A DNA stretch of 64,000 nucleotides from Frigoribacterium sp. PvP032 (GTDB taxonomy: Bacteria; Actinomycetota; Actinomycetes; Actinomycetales; Microbacteriaceae). The translations under genes and the position numbers were made by a program. Below the pieces are notes generated by a model. The model did not search any database. It saw nothing but the letters and a program-made list of their open reading frames with translations, and had not been told where the DNA came from. Positions within the stretch are counted from its first letter, which is position 1. The number at the start of each line of letters is the position of its first letter. The stretch covers positions 868,001 through 932,000 of the forward strand of contig NZ_JAFIBM010000001.1 of assembly GCF_017833035.1 (NCBI RefSeq), in the 5' to 3' direction. Positions 17,001 to 25,245 of the stretch are shown here, piece after piece.

Positions 17001-19186
17001 CCCGCGGTCGAGAGGGTGAGCGGCACCTCGGCGGTGTCGCCCGCGTCGACGAGCCAGACGTCCTGCGTCGAGTCGACCGTCACCGAGGCGGCGGTCGCCG
17101 GCGTCCCCCAGATCTGCGTGTCGTCGATCGCCCAGCCGACCGCCGCCGGGGTGCCGGGGGCGAAGGTGATCGAGTAGCCGAACGCGCTCGTCAGGTCGAG
17201 GGTGCCGTTCTTCGTCGCGTCGTCGCCGGGCTGGTAGCCCGACGGCGTGAACGACGAGAAGGGCAGCTCGACGAGCTTCCAGCGGCTGGTGCTGCTGCCC
17301 CAGTTGTCCTTGAAGGTGGCGGCCCACAGCTCGCTTGTCTCGGCGGTGTCGCCGCCGCCCGCGGGGTCGCCGTCCTTGATCTCGACCTTGAGGTCGGCGC
17401 CGGCTGTGGGCGAGGCGGGGTTGTTCGCCTGCGACGCGTACCACCAGAAGCGCAGGCCCTGGTAGCTCGACCAGTCCTGCGAGTCGGCCAGGTCGTGGCT
17501 GAGCCCGCCGTAGCCGCCCTCGGGGATCGAGTACGCGCCGCTCAGCACGTGGTTGTCGGCGACGCCGCCGCGCTCCTGGGTCGTGACCTCGCGGCTGATG
17601 GTCGGCTCGAGCGGCGCGGGGGAGCCCCACGTGAAGAAGCCGACGGGGTCGGCCCCGGTGGTGAGCTCCACGTCGCCCTCGAAGTCCTCGATCATCGTCG
17701 CGCGGTCGAACACGGCGACGTCGTCGAACAGCCAGGTGCCCGCGCCGAGGGCCGTCAGGGTGACGGCGAAGCCGGTCGAGGCGGAGGGGTCGAAGCGGGC
17801 GTCGCTGGTCGGGGCCGTCTTCGAGCGGAGGTCGGCGAACAGCACGCTGACCTGCTTCCACTCGGTGCTGTCGTCGATCACGGTCTGCTCGAAGAGGGCG
17901 TCGTTGCCGTTCTTCAGCTCGTACCGCAGGGGCAGGCCGGTGGCGTTCCCCTTGAACCAGAACGAGAAGCCGTCGTGGTCGCTCCAGTCGGTGGCCGCGG
18001 TGTCGTGCGCGAAGCCGAACCAGTCGGCCTGCGTGGCCGGGCCGCCGACGACGGCGCTCAGCACCTTCGCGCCCGCGCCCGACGAGTCCGCGCGATCCGC
18101 CGCGACGGTGCTGAGGGCCGGCGTCACGGTCGCGTTCGCGCCCCAGGGGAAGTACCCGGCGGGCACGTCGCCCTCGAAGTCGTCGATCACCGTCGTGGCC
18201 CCTGCGTTCGGCACCGCGCCGGTCGGCGTGACGGTGACGGCCAGCGTCGACCGCGCCCCGAGCGTCACGGGCTCGCTCGGCTCGGACAGCGTCAGCGTGA
18301 AGGCCCGACGGGGGCTGAGGCCGCCCGTCGACAGGGTCGTGACCTCGACGGAGGCGGTGGTCTCGCCGGGCGCGAAGGTCACCTCCTGGTCGACGGCCTC
18401 GAAGTCGGTGCCGGCGACGGCGGTGCCGTCGGTCGACCGGACGCGCGCGGTGACCGGCTCGGTGCTCGTGCCCGTCAGGCTGAGCCCGACGGCGAGGGGC
18501 TGACCGGCGGCGACCGTGGCGGTCGACCGGTCGAGCGTGACCGCTCGGGTCTGCGACTCCCCGAACACCTGCAGGCCGAAGGCCGAGTAGCCGTACCAGT
18601 GCTGGCGCGGCAGGTCCCAGGTCGCGGCGGCGCGCTGCAGCATGCTCAGCCGGACGTAGCGGGCCTCGACGGGTGCGTCGGTCGTGCCGACCGCTTCCTC
18701 GTCTCGCGCGCCGTCGCTCGCGACGGTCTTCGCGACGGTCCAGCTCGCCTCGAGGGCAGGATCGCCCTGCGTGGTCTCGATCCGGTAGCTGGAGGCGTAC
18801 GACGACTCCCAGTCGATGCCGATCGAGTCGACGCGGGCGACTCCGCCGAGGTCGACGGTGACCGACGCGGTGAAGGGGACGTCCTCGTCGGGCCCGTTGC
18901 CGCTGGCCCAGCGCGTGGTCGCGTCGCCGTCGATCAGGGCGTCCGCCGGGAAGGTGCCGTCCTTGTCCGACTGCGTCGCCGAGGCCACCACCGTGCCGTA
19001 GCGCGCGAGGTCGATCGGCGCGGCCGAGGCGGCGACGGCGGGCAGGCCGCTCAGCAGCAGGGCCGAGACGGCGGTCAGCGCGGCGGGACCGAGCAGGCCG
19101 CGGCCGCGGTGCCGGGTGCCGGGCGCGCGCTGCGAGGCCGAGCCGGGGGTGCGAGGTGAACGAGTGCGGACAGGGCGGACGGCCAC
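14012..19186 (-). CDS. wall-anchored multidomain glycoside hydrolase family 3 enzyme
   Basis: A 1,724-residue exported enzyme, probably a beta-glucosidase or exo-glucanase. Approximate domains: signal peptide 1-55; F5/8-type carbohydrate-binding 56-200; Calx-beta 205-310; two CBM-like domains opening VIDDFEGDVP and MIEDFEGDVE (320-480, 490-690); second Calx-beta 700-790; GH3 N-terminal domain about 800-1130, with the nucleophile D1106 in FLISDWEGID; GH3 C-terminal domain about 1160-1350. An all-alpha stretch, an IPT-like domain and a Pro/Gly linker follow. The tail is LAFTG (1688-1692), a membrane segment and RRRR, a sortase signal. GTG at 19186 follows an AAGGGAG site; earlier starts would read a palindromic repeat. 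A GATTAC/GTAATC inverted repeat covers the ribosome site. The gene is bracketed by two 73-bp repeats. Confidence 0.9.
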   Translation of the reverse strand: MAVRPVRTRSPRTPGSASQRAPGTRHRGRGLLGPAALTAVSALLLSGLPAVAASAAPIDLARYGTVVASATQSDKDGTFPADALIDGDATTRWASGNGPDEDVPFTASVTVDLGGVARVDSIGIDWESSYASSYRIETTQGDPALEASWTVAKTVASDGARDEEAVGTTDAPVEARYVRLSMLQRAAATWDLPRQHWYGYSAFGLQVFGESQTRAVTLDRSTATVAAGQPLAVGLSLTGTSTEPVTARVRSTDGTAVAGTDFEAVDQEVTFAPGETTASVEVTTLSTGGLSPRRAFTLTLSEPSEPVTLGARSTLAVTVTPTGAVPNAGATTVIDDFEGDVPAGYFPWGANATVTPALSTVAADRADSSGAGAKVLSAVVGGPATQADWFGFAHDTAATDWSDHDGFSFWFKGNATGLPLRYELKNGNDALFEQTVIDDSTEWKQVSVLFADLRSKTAPTSDARFDPSASTGFAVTLTALGAGTWLFDDVAVFDRATMIEDFEGDVELTTGADPVGFFTWGSPAPLEPTISREVTTQERGGVADNHVLSGAYSIPEGGYGGLSHDLADSQDWSSYQGLRFWWYASQANNPASPTAGADLKVEIKDGDPAGGGDTAETSELWAATFKDNWGSSTSRWKLVELPFSSFTPSGYQPGDDATKNGTLDLTSAFGYSITFAPGTPAAVGWAIDDTQIWGTPATAASVTVDSTQDVWLVDAGDTAEVPLTLSTAGDEPLASDVVVDWATADGSAVEGVDYDAASGTATFPAGSPSGTVQTISVTTRASSGPAESKELQLTLASTTAKVGEGPRIVIGAHDLPYLDASLPTAERVADLLGRMTIEEKVGQMAQAERLGLSSPSDISGRALGSLLSGGGSVPQGNTAVAWADMVDGYQREALSTRLQIPMIYGVDAVHGHSNVVGATIFPHNTGLGATRDPALVEQIARVTAQEVRATGVPWTFAPCLCVSRDERWGRSYESFGEDPDLVRTFAAPSVIGLQGDDPTDIGGADEVLATAKHWAGDGGTTYDESVVGTGAYPIDQGITEAESLEDFTRLHVDPYLPALEAGVGTIMPSYSAVDLGDGPVRMHENAALNNDLLKGDLGFQGFLISDWEGIDKLPGGSYADKAVRSVNAGLDMAMAPYNYGAFIDSIVAAVGSGTVSQSRVDDAVRRILTQKFDLNLFEQPFADRTNVDGVGSAANRAVARQAAAESQVLLKNEGGALPLAADADLYVAGSTADDLGRQMGGWTISWQGGSGDTTTGTSIAEGIREVAPGATVTVSPGATEPIRADQTGVVVVGERPYAEGQGDVGNNGSSLSLTPADQAVVEKVCAATSSCVVLVVSGRPQLLGDVVGLADAVVASSLPGSEGAGVADVLFGDRPFAGRLPVTWAASADQVPINVGDADYTPLYPYGWGLRTDGARDRLEALVASLPVGAARDGVQGVLDGDVWGADGTAAGGEAGADAAAVARLLRLLLEAVGPFSGTDLDAMTAADDLVSVARDLAQDAMVDGTAAAGSAALTAEAENALQRGLPDVALARLATVLGVDLGVVEPTKSVVPGTLSPATARPGDTVSITATGFVAGEELAGTVFSEPQSIGYTTATAAGVGVLRFVVPADLEPGAHVVELEGGAQLARATLTVLAAAGPDDPGDPGTPGTPGGGTPGAGTPGAGAPGASAPGSGAGGAVAVAGRDGLAFTGSDAWVGIAGTAFLLIAVGAWLTLRRRRLLGEE

Positions 19187-19374
19187 GATTACTCCCTTGT
19201 AATCACGAGCTGACGCGAGACGGGTCGCGTGACCACGTCGTCGTGGCCACGAGCTGTCGCGAGGCAGGACCGCCCTCGTCGGCCCCGCGAACGGGGGCCA
19301 GGGGCGGATCGGCTCATCGTATTCACACAGGTGGCGCAGAGGCAAGGGGCCCGGCTTCGCTCTCGCCGTGCGCC

Positions 19375-19447
19375 CCCTCGGGCGCTCCGTGGGCGATGAA
19401 CCGCGAACCGAACCATGAACCGCGACAAAACGCGGTTCATGGTTCGG
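19375..19447. repeat. 73-bp direct repeat with palindrome, copy 2 (family D)
   Basis: Identical in sequence and orientation to 13909-13981. It lies in the 19187-19626 gap between the divergent GH3 and LacI genes. Apart from this repeat and the two operators at 19513 and 19556 the gap has no visible gene. Confidence 0.92.
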
Positions 19448-19512
19448 AACACGGTTCAGGGCGGCGGCACCGAGGGCGCGCCACCGGGGACGCGGTCGGC
19501 TGCGCGGCCTTG

Positions 19513-19527
19513 CGTGAACGTTCACGG
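19513..19527. promoter_or_regulatory. LacI-family operator upstream of the GH3 gene
   Basis: CGTGAACGTTCACGG matches 15 of the 16 bases of the operator at 12845-12860. It suggests that the LacI protein encoded at 12892-13881 also controls the GH3 gene. Confidence 0.8.
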
Positions 19528-19555
19528 TGACTTAGTCTCAGGTCCGACAGGGCAG

Positions 19556-19569
19556 TCGAAGCGCTTCGC
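19556..19569. promoter_or_regulatory. LacI-family operator upstream of the regulator gene
   Basis: TCGAAGCGCTTCGC contains the palindrome CGAAGCGCTTCG, repeated at 20677-20692. Position 58 bases before the regulator start suggests autoregulation. Confidence 0.82.
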
Positions 19570-19626
19570 TCAGGCGCACCGCACGACACCGCACCGCACG
19601 CACGACGACTCGACGAGGAGGCCGAG

Positions 19627-20643
19627 ATGACGACGATCCACGACGTGGCGAAGGCCGCCGGCGTCTCGATCAGCACCGTCTCGTACGCGCTCAGCGGCAA
19701 GCGGTCCATCCGGGCCGACACCCGCCTCCGGATCGACGCCGCCGTCCGCGACCTCGGCTACCGCGCCAACGCGGGCGCCCGGATGCTGGCCGGCACGCGG
19801 ACGAACATCCTCGCCCTCAGCGCCCCGATGCACGCCGAGACGCACCCGCCCGCGTTCATGTCGTTCGTCGTGGCCATCGCCACGGCGGCGCGGCGTCACG
19901 ACTACGACATCCTGCTGCTGACCGAGGCCGATCCGCTCGAGGGCCTGCGTCGGGTGGCGTCGAGCCAGCTGGTCGACGGCGTGGTGCTGATGGACGTCGA
20001 CACCGACGACGCCCGCCTGCCGCTGCTCCGCGAACTCGACCTGCCCGCGACGGTCGTCGGCGTGCCCCGTGACACGACCGGGCTCGTCTGCGTCGACTTC
20101 GACTTCGAGGAGGCGGCGCGCACGTCGGTCCGTCGGCTCGCCGACCAGGGGCACCGGTCGATCGGCATGGTCGGCCACGCCGCCGCGCTCTACGAGCACG
20201 GCTCGAACTTCGCGCCCCGCTTCCGTGACGCCTTCGTCGCCGCGATCGAGGCCGATCCCCGCGGGCTCCGCGGCGTGGTCGCTCACGCCCCGGCGCCCGG
20301 CGATCCGCGCGGCGCGGTCGAGGTGCTGCAGGAGGCGCTGCCCGACCTGACCGCGCTCGTCCTGAACTGCAACGAGGGCGCCCACCGCGCCGTGCTCCGG
20401 TCGCTCGCCGACCTCGGTCTGCGCGTCCCCGAGGACGTCTCCGTCGTCTCGGCCTGCTCGAGCTTCGACACGAGCGAGTTCGTCCCGGCGCTCGACGTCG
20501 TGCCGCTGCCCGCCGAGGAGTCGGGCCGCCGCGCGGTCGAGCTCACGATGGCCCAGCTCGACAGGCGGTCGACGGATCAGGTGCAGCTGATCGCGCCGAC
20601 CTGGATCGCCGGACGCTCGACGGCGGAGGTCGTCGTCTCCTGA
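19627..20643 (+). CDS. LacI family regulator of the GH42/GH31 sugar operon
   Basis: A 338-residue repressor with the DNA-binding segment TIHDVAKAAGVSISTVSYAL and hinge YRANAGARMLAG, followed by a sugar-binding core (NILALSAPMH, VDGVVLMDVDTD, ISVV-type strand VSVVSACSSFDTSEF). A GAGGAGG ribosome site precedes the ATG. The same palindrome (CGAAGCGCTTCG) lies upstream of this gene and directly upstream of the following operon, so it most likely represses both itself and the operon. A galactoside or xyloglucan-derived sugar is the expected inducer, by inference from the operon. Confidence 0.9.
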   Translation: MTTIHDVAKAAGVSISTVSYALSGKRSIRADTRLRIDAAVRDLGYRANAGARMLAGTRTNILALSAPMHAETHPPAFMSFVVAIATAARRHDYDILLLTEADPLEGLRRVASSQLVDGVVLMDVDTDDARLPLLRELDLPATVVGVPRDTTGLVCVDFDFEEAARTSVRRLADQGHRSIGMVGHAAALYEHGSNFAPRFRDAFVAAIEADPRGLRGVVAHAPAPGDPRGAVEVLQEALPDLTALVLNCNEGAHRAVLRSLADLGLRVPEDVSVVSACSSFDTSEFVPALDVVPLPAEESGRRAVELTMAQLDRRSTDQVQLIAPTWIAGRSTAEVVVS

Positions 20644-20676
20644 CTCCTCGACGCACCTGACAGTCGACGGGCCATC

Positions 20677-20692
20677 GTCGAAGCGCTTCGAC
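20677..20692. promoter_or_regulatory. operator of the GH42/GH31 operon
   Basis: GTCGAAGCGCTTCGAC is a perfect 16-bp palindrome between the LacI gene and the GH42 gene. From 20694 to 20802, up to the second base of the ATG, there is not a single T on the coding strand, giving a C/A-rich, weakly structured leader. Confidence 0.87.
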
Positions 20693-20801
20693 TCCGACGA
20701 CCCGCCCGCACCGACCACGACCCACCAGCCAGCCAGCACCACAACGACCCGCCGCCCACCACCACGACCCGCCGCACCCACCCACCACCGAGAGGCCCCC
20801 G

Positions 20802-22877
20802 ATGCCGACGCTGACGTCCCGCTCCCGCGACCTGCCCGAGCCCCGCACCTTCCCCTGGATCACCGACGGCCTCGCCCTCGGCGGCGACTGGTCGCCCGAG
20901 CAGTGGCCCGAGGAGCTCTGGGCCGACGACGTCGCCCTCATGCAGCGCGCCGGGGTGAACAGCATCAACCTCGCCGTCTTCTCGTGGGGCCTGCTCGAGG
21001 TCGCCGACGGCGAGTTCGACTTCGGCTGGCTCGACCGGGCGATGGACCTGCTCGCCGACGCCGGCATCGGCGTGAACCTCGCGACGCCGACCGCGGCGCC
21101 GCCGATCTGGCTGTTCCGGGCGCACCCCGAGATCGGCCTCGTCACCGACCGCGGCGTGCGGGTCTCGCAGGGCGGGCGGCTCGGCTGGTCGCCGAGCTCG
21201 GCGGTGTTCCGCCGCTACGCGCTGCGGCTCGTCGAGACCATGGCCGCGCGCTACGCCGACCACCCGGCCCTCCGCCTCTGGCACGTGAGCAACGAGCTCG
21301 GCAACGAGAACTCGCACTGCTTCAGCGACGAGACCTCCGCCGCCTTCGCGACCTGGCTGGAGGCGCGGCACGGCACGGTCGAGGCGCTGAACGAGCACTG
21401 GGGCTCGGCCTTCTGGGGCCACCGGTACACGTCGTTCGACCAGGTCGAGGCACCCCGTTTCACCGGCACGAGCCACAACCCCGGCCTGCTCCTCGACTTC
21501 GAGCGCTTCAGCAGCGACGCCCTGCTCGGCCACTACCTGGCCGAGCGCGAGGTGCTGCGGCGCGTGACGCCCGACGTGCCGATCACGACGAACTTCATGA
21601 TCCAGAACCACCCGGGCGTGCACGACTACTCCGGCTGGGCGCGCGAGGTCGACCTCGTCGCCAACGACCACTACACGATCGGCGTCGACCCCGAGCGCTG
21701 GGGCGAGCTGGCCTTCAGCGCAGACCGCACGCGCGGCATGTCGCAGGGCGAGCCCTGGCTGCTGATCGAGCACTCGACCTCGGCCGTCAACTGGCAGCCG
21801 CGCAACCGCGCCAAGTCGCCCGGCGAGCTCGCGCGCAACAGCCTGGCCCACGTCGCGCGCGGGGCCGACGGCACCCTGTTCTTCCAGTGGCGCCAGTCGA
21901 CCGCGGGCAGCGAGCAGCACCACTCGTCCGTCGTCCCGCACGCCGGTGCCGACAGCCGCGTCTACCGAGAGGTGGAGGCGCTCGGCGCGACCCTGCGCCG
22001 CATCGGCGCCGTGCGCGGGTCGACCGTCGAGCAGGCCCGCGTCGCGATCCTCTTCGACGAGATCAGCCCGAACGCGCTCCGCTCGGGCAACAACCCCAGC
22101 GTCGACCTCAGGGCCCTCGACCAGCCGCTCGCGTTCCACCGGGCGCTTACGCGCAGGGGCGTGGCCGTCGACGTGGTCGCGCCGACGAGCGACCTCTCGG
22201 GCTACGACCTCGTCGTCGTGGCGACGCTCTACCTGTGCCCAGAGGAGGCGGTGGCCGGCCTCGAGCAGGTCGTCGCCCGAGGCGGCACCGTCGTCGTCAC
22301 CCCGTTCTCCGGCATCGTCGACCGGCACAACCGCGTGGTCGAGGGCGGCTACCCCGGCGTGCTGCGTGAGCTGCTCGGCGTGCGCTCGGAGGAGTTCTAC
22401 CCGCTGCTCGAGGGCGTCGAGGTCGAGCTGTCCGACGGCCGCCTCGGCACCGTCTGGAGCGAGCTCGCCGAGCCCCGCGCCTGGGCCGGCGCCGCAGACG
22501 ACGCGGCCGCCACGGTGACGAGCACCTACGCCACCGGTCAGCTCGCCGGGCACCCGGCGACCTTCCGCCGCGACGCCCCGGGAGGCGGTGCCGCGCTCTA
22601 CCTCACCACCCACCTCGACGACGCCTCGCTCGCCGCCCTCGTCGACGACCTCGTCGCCGAGCAGGGGATCGCGCCCACCGCGGCCGGCGACGACGGCCTC
22701 GAGAGGGTGCGCCGCACCTCCTCGACCGGGTCGTGGCTCTTCGCGATCAACCACGGCGACGTCGACCAGCAGGTCGAGGCGACCGGGGTCGACCTCGTGT
22801 CGGGCGAGCGGGCCGACGGCTCGTTCACCGTGCCCGCCGGCGCGGTCGCCGTGATCGAGGAGTCCCTGACCCGCTGA
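20802..22877 (+). CDS. beta-galactosidase, glycoside hydrolase family 42
   Basis: A 691-residue intracellular enzyme without signal peptide that removes terminal beta-galactose. GGDWSPEQWPEELWADDV at residues 27-44 is the classic GH42 start. The acid/base Glu is E165 in WHVSNELG, and the nucleophile is the Glu of LLIEHSTSAVNWQ. The remaining domains (trimerisation and C-terminal beta domain) are present, so the length is normal. It is the first gene of an operon with a sugar importer and an alpha-xylosidase, which suggests it trims galactose from xyloglucan side chains rather than lactose. That substrate is inferred. Confidence 0.92.
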   Translation: MPTLTSRSRDLPEPRTFPWITDGLALGGDWSPEQWPEELWADDVALMQRAGVNSINLAVFSWGLLEVADGEFDFGWLDRAMDLLADAGIGVNLATPTAAPPIWLFRAHPEIGLVTDRGVRVSQGGRLGWSPSSAVFRRYALRLVETMAARYADHPALRLWHVSNELGNENSHCFSDETSAAFATWLEARHGTVEALNEHWGSAFWGHRYTSFDQVEAPRFTGTSHNPGLLLDFERFSSDALLGHYLAEREVLRRVTPDVPITTNFMIQNHPGVHDYSGWAREVDLVANDHYTIGVDPERWGELAFSADRTRGMSQGEPWLLIEHSTSAVNWQPRNRAKSPGELARNSLAHVARGADGTLFFQWRQSTAGSEQHHSSVVPHAGADSRVYREVEALGATLRRIGAVRGSTVEQARVAILFDEISPNALRSGNNPSVDLRALDQPLAFHRALTRRGVAVDVVAPTSDLSGYDLVVVATLYLCPEEAVAGLEQVVARGGTVVVTPFSGIVDRHNRVVEGGYPGVLRELLGVRSEEFYPLLEGVEVELSDGRLGTVWSELAEPRAWAGAADDAAATVTSTYATGQLAGHPATFRRDAPGGGAALYLTTHLDDASLAALVDDLVAEQGIAPTAAGDDGLERVRRTSSTGSWLFAINHGDVDQQVEATGVDLVSGERADGSFTVPAGAVAVIEESLTR

Positions 22878-22982
22878 CCCGGTCCGGGCCGGGCCGGGAC
22901 GGCACCGGCAACCGCGCCGCAGCAGCACACGAAGCACCGCACCAGCACCAGCACCGCTCAACCCGCGTCGAAGGAGATGCCG

Positions 22983-24278
22983 ATGAGACACCCGAAGACC
23001 GCGAGGGCCGCCGCCCTCGCGACCCTGTTGATCGGGGGAGCCGCGCTGAGCGGCTGCTCCGCCGTGGGCGGCGACGACGTCGTCCGCCTCGAGTACTGGG
23101 GCTGGGGGGTGGGCCAGAGCGAGCAGGTCGCCCTCTGGAACGCCGCGAACCCCGATGTCCAGGTGCGGCACACCGACGCAGGAGGCGGCACGGACTCGGC
23201 CGCGAAGCTCCTGACCTCGAGCCGGGCCGGCAACGCCCCCGACGTGGCGCTCGCCGAGTACACGACGATCCCGTCGCTGGTGATCGCCGACGTGCCGCGC
23301 GACATCACCGACCTCGTGGCCGACGTCGACGACGCCTTCACCGAGGGCACCTGGGCCCAGACGACCTTCGGCGGCCAGGTCTACGCGCTGCCGCAGGACG
23401 CCGGGCCGATGGTGCTCACGTACCGCGCCGACCTGCTCGCCGAGACGGGCCAGGCCGTGCCGACGACGTGGCAGGAGTTCGGCGACGTCGCCCGTGCCGT
23501 GCACGAGCAGCGCCCCGACACCGTGCTGGCGGCGGTCCCCGCCGGCGAGCTCGGCTTCTGGGCCGGCGTCTCGGCCCAGGCCGGCGCCGACTGGTGGTCG
23601 GTCGACGAGGACGGCTGGACCGTCGGCATCGCCGACGAGCGGATGCTCGAGGTGGCCGACTTCTTCGAGCAGCTCGCCGCCGACGGCTCGATCGACACCG
23701 ACCCGGTGCTGTCGCCCGAGTACAACAAGCGCGTCAACGACGGCACGATCGGCGGCTGGGCCGCGGGCATCTGGGCGCCGAGCGTGCTCGGCGGCGTCGC
23801 CCCCGACACCTCCGGCTCGTGGGAGATCACACCGCTGCCCGAGTGGACGCCCGGCGACGCCGCGGTGCCGTTCCAGGGCGGATCGGCGTTGATCGTCACG
23901 AAGGACAGCGAGCACCCCGAGGAGGCGGCGGCGTTCGCCAAGTGGATGAACGCCAGCACCGAGGGCAACCAGTCGTTGCTCGACGTGCGCGGCGTCTACC
24001 CCGCGTCGATCGAGGGGCAGGAGCTCGCGATCGGCAACGCCCCGCCCTCGCTGATGCCGCAGCAGACCGACTTCTACGACGTGGCCGCCGAGGTCTCGGA
24101 GGACGTCCTCCCCACCACGTGGGGCCCGAACGTCGCGCTCGCGACGACCACGCTCACCGACGAGCTCAACGCGGCGATCGCGGCCGGCACCCCGTGGCGC
24201 GACGCCTTCGTCGCGACCCAGGCCGTCGTCGTGGCCGACATGGAGGATGTGGGATACCAGGTGACCACGAATGGCTGA
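22983..24278 (+). CDS. sugar ABC transporter substrate-binding lipoprotein
   Basis: A 431-residue family-1 solute-binding protein. Signal peptide and lipobox (GGAALSGCS) are clear. YWGWGVGQSEQVALWNAANP, NAPDVALAEYTTIPS and PFQGGSALIVTKDSEHPEEAA match oligosaccharide-binding proteins. The ATG at 22983 is preferred to 22977 because it is 6 bases from AAGGAG, whereas 22977 touches that site. It overlaps the first permease gene by 8 bases. Ligand not proven; an oligosaccharide is expected from the two co-transcribed glycosidases. Confidence 0.9.
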   Translation: MRHPKTARAAALATLLIGGAALSGCSAVGGDDVVRLEYWGWGVGQSEQVALWNAANPDVQVRHTDAGGGTDSAAKLLTSSRAGNAPDVALAEYTTIPSLVIADVPRDITDLVADVDDAFTEGTWAQTTFGGQVYALPQDAGPMVLTYRADLLAETGQAVPTTWQEFGDVARAVHEQRPDTVLAAVPAGELGFWAGVSAQAGADWWSVDEDGWTVGIADERMLEVADFFEQLAADGSIDTDPVLSPEYNKRVNDGTIGGWAAGIWAPSVLGGVAPDTSGSWEITPLPEWTPGDAAVPFQGGSALIVTKDSEHPEEAAAFAKWMNASTEGNQSLLDVRGVYPASIEGQELAIGNAPPSLMPQQTDFYDVAAEVSEDVLPTTWGPNVALATTTLTDELNAAIAAGTPWRDAFVATQAVVVADMEDVGYQVTTNG

Positions 24279-25245
24279 CACCGCGCTGCGCCCCGAGATG
24301 ACGCACCCCGTGACCGCGAGCCCGGCCCCGCGCCCGGCACGCGGCCGTCGCCGGGGCCCGCTGGCTCCCTACCTGTTCGTCGCGCCGGCCGTCGTGCTGT
24401 TCGTGGTGTTCATGTTGATCCCGCTCGGCTACACGATCTGGTCGAGCCTCCGGGCCTACCGGATCGAGGAGGGCGCCTCCGTGCTCGGCGTCCGCGTCGA
24501 CCGCTTCGTCGGCCTCGACAACTACGTCGCCGTGCTGCAGGACGCCGAGCTGCTCGCCAGCTTCGGCCGGCTCGGCATCTACGGCGTGATCGCCGTGCCG
24601 CTGACGCTCGGGCTCGCGCTGCTCTTCGCGCTGCTGCTCGACGTCCCCGCCGTCCGGGCCAAGCGCTTCGCGCGCACGGCGATCTTCATCCCCTACGCCG
24701 TGCCCGGCATCACCGCGGCGCTGCTCTGGGGCTTCATGTACCTGCCGAGCACGAGCCCGTTCTCGTACGTGACCAACGCCCTCGGCTGGGGCCCGATCCC
24801 GTTCCTCGAGGCCGGCGGCCTGTTCGGGTCGCTCGCCAACATCGCCATCTGGGGCGGCGTCGGCTTCAACATGATCATCATCTACACGTCGCTCCGCGGC
24901 ATCCCGGCCGAGATCTACGAGTCGGCCCGCCTCGACGGCGCGAGCGAGTTCCAGGTCGCCCTGCGCATCAAGGTGCCGCTCGTCGTGCCCGCGCTCGTCC
25001 TCACCGGCGTCTTCGCGCTGATCGGCACGCTGCAGCTGTACGGCGAGCCGAACACCCTCCGTCCCCTGACCACCGAGATCACGCAGAGCTGGGCCCCGCT
25101 GATGACCATCTACCGCGACGCGTTCCTGACCGACGACCTCCCGTCGGCAGCCGCCTCCTCGACCATCCTCGCTCTCGGGACGGTCGCCCTCTCGGCGATC
25201 GTGCTCGGCGTCGCGAACCGCCGCCGCAAGGAGGGCGTCTCGTGA
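24271..25245 (+). CDS. sugar ABC transporter permease (MalF type)
   Basis: A 324-residue inner-membrane permease with six predicted membrane segments. The coupling motif EIYESARLDGASEFQVALRI matches the EAA loop that contacts the ATPase. It begins inside the end of the binding-protein gene and overlaps the next permease by 4 bases (GTGA). No ATPase gene is present in this operon, so a shared MsiK-like ATPase encoded elsewhere is expected. Confidence 0.92.
   Translation: MADTALRPEMTHPVTASPAPRPARGRRRGPLAPYLFVAPAVVLFVVFMLIPLGYTIWSSLRAYRIEEGASVLGVRVDRFVGLDNYVAVLQDAELLASFGRLGIYGVIAVPLTLGLALLFALLLDVPAVRAKRFARTAIFIPYAVPGITAALLWGFMYLPSTSPFSYVTNALGWGPIPFLEAGGLFGSLANIAIWGGVGFNMIIIYTSLRGIPAEIYESARLDGASEFQVALRIKVPLVVPALVLTGVFALIGTLQLYGEPNTLRPLTTEITQSWAPLMTIYRDAFLTDDLPSAAASSTILALGTVALSAIVLGVANRRRKEGVS

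Noticed and set aside
14012-19186. Very long open frames antisense to the GH3 gene (over 1,000 codons)
   Set aside because: They arise from high GC in the third codon position; the translated sequences are Arg/Gly/Ala-rich and lack domains, whereas the minus-strand frame has full GH3 and binding domains.
20577-24281. A 1,200-codon minus-strand frame opposite the GH42 and binding-protein genes
   Set aside because: Only a shadow of the strong plus-strand genes; its protein lacks recognisable domains and runs over gene boundaries.
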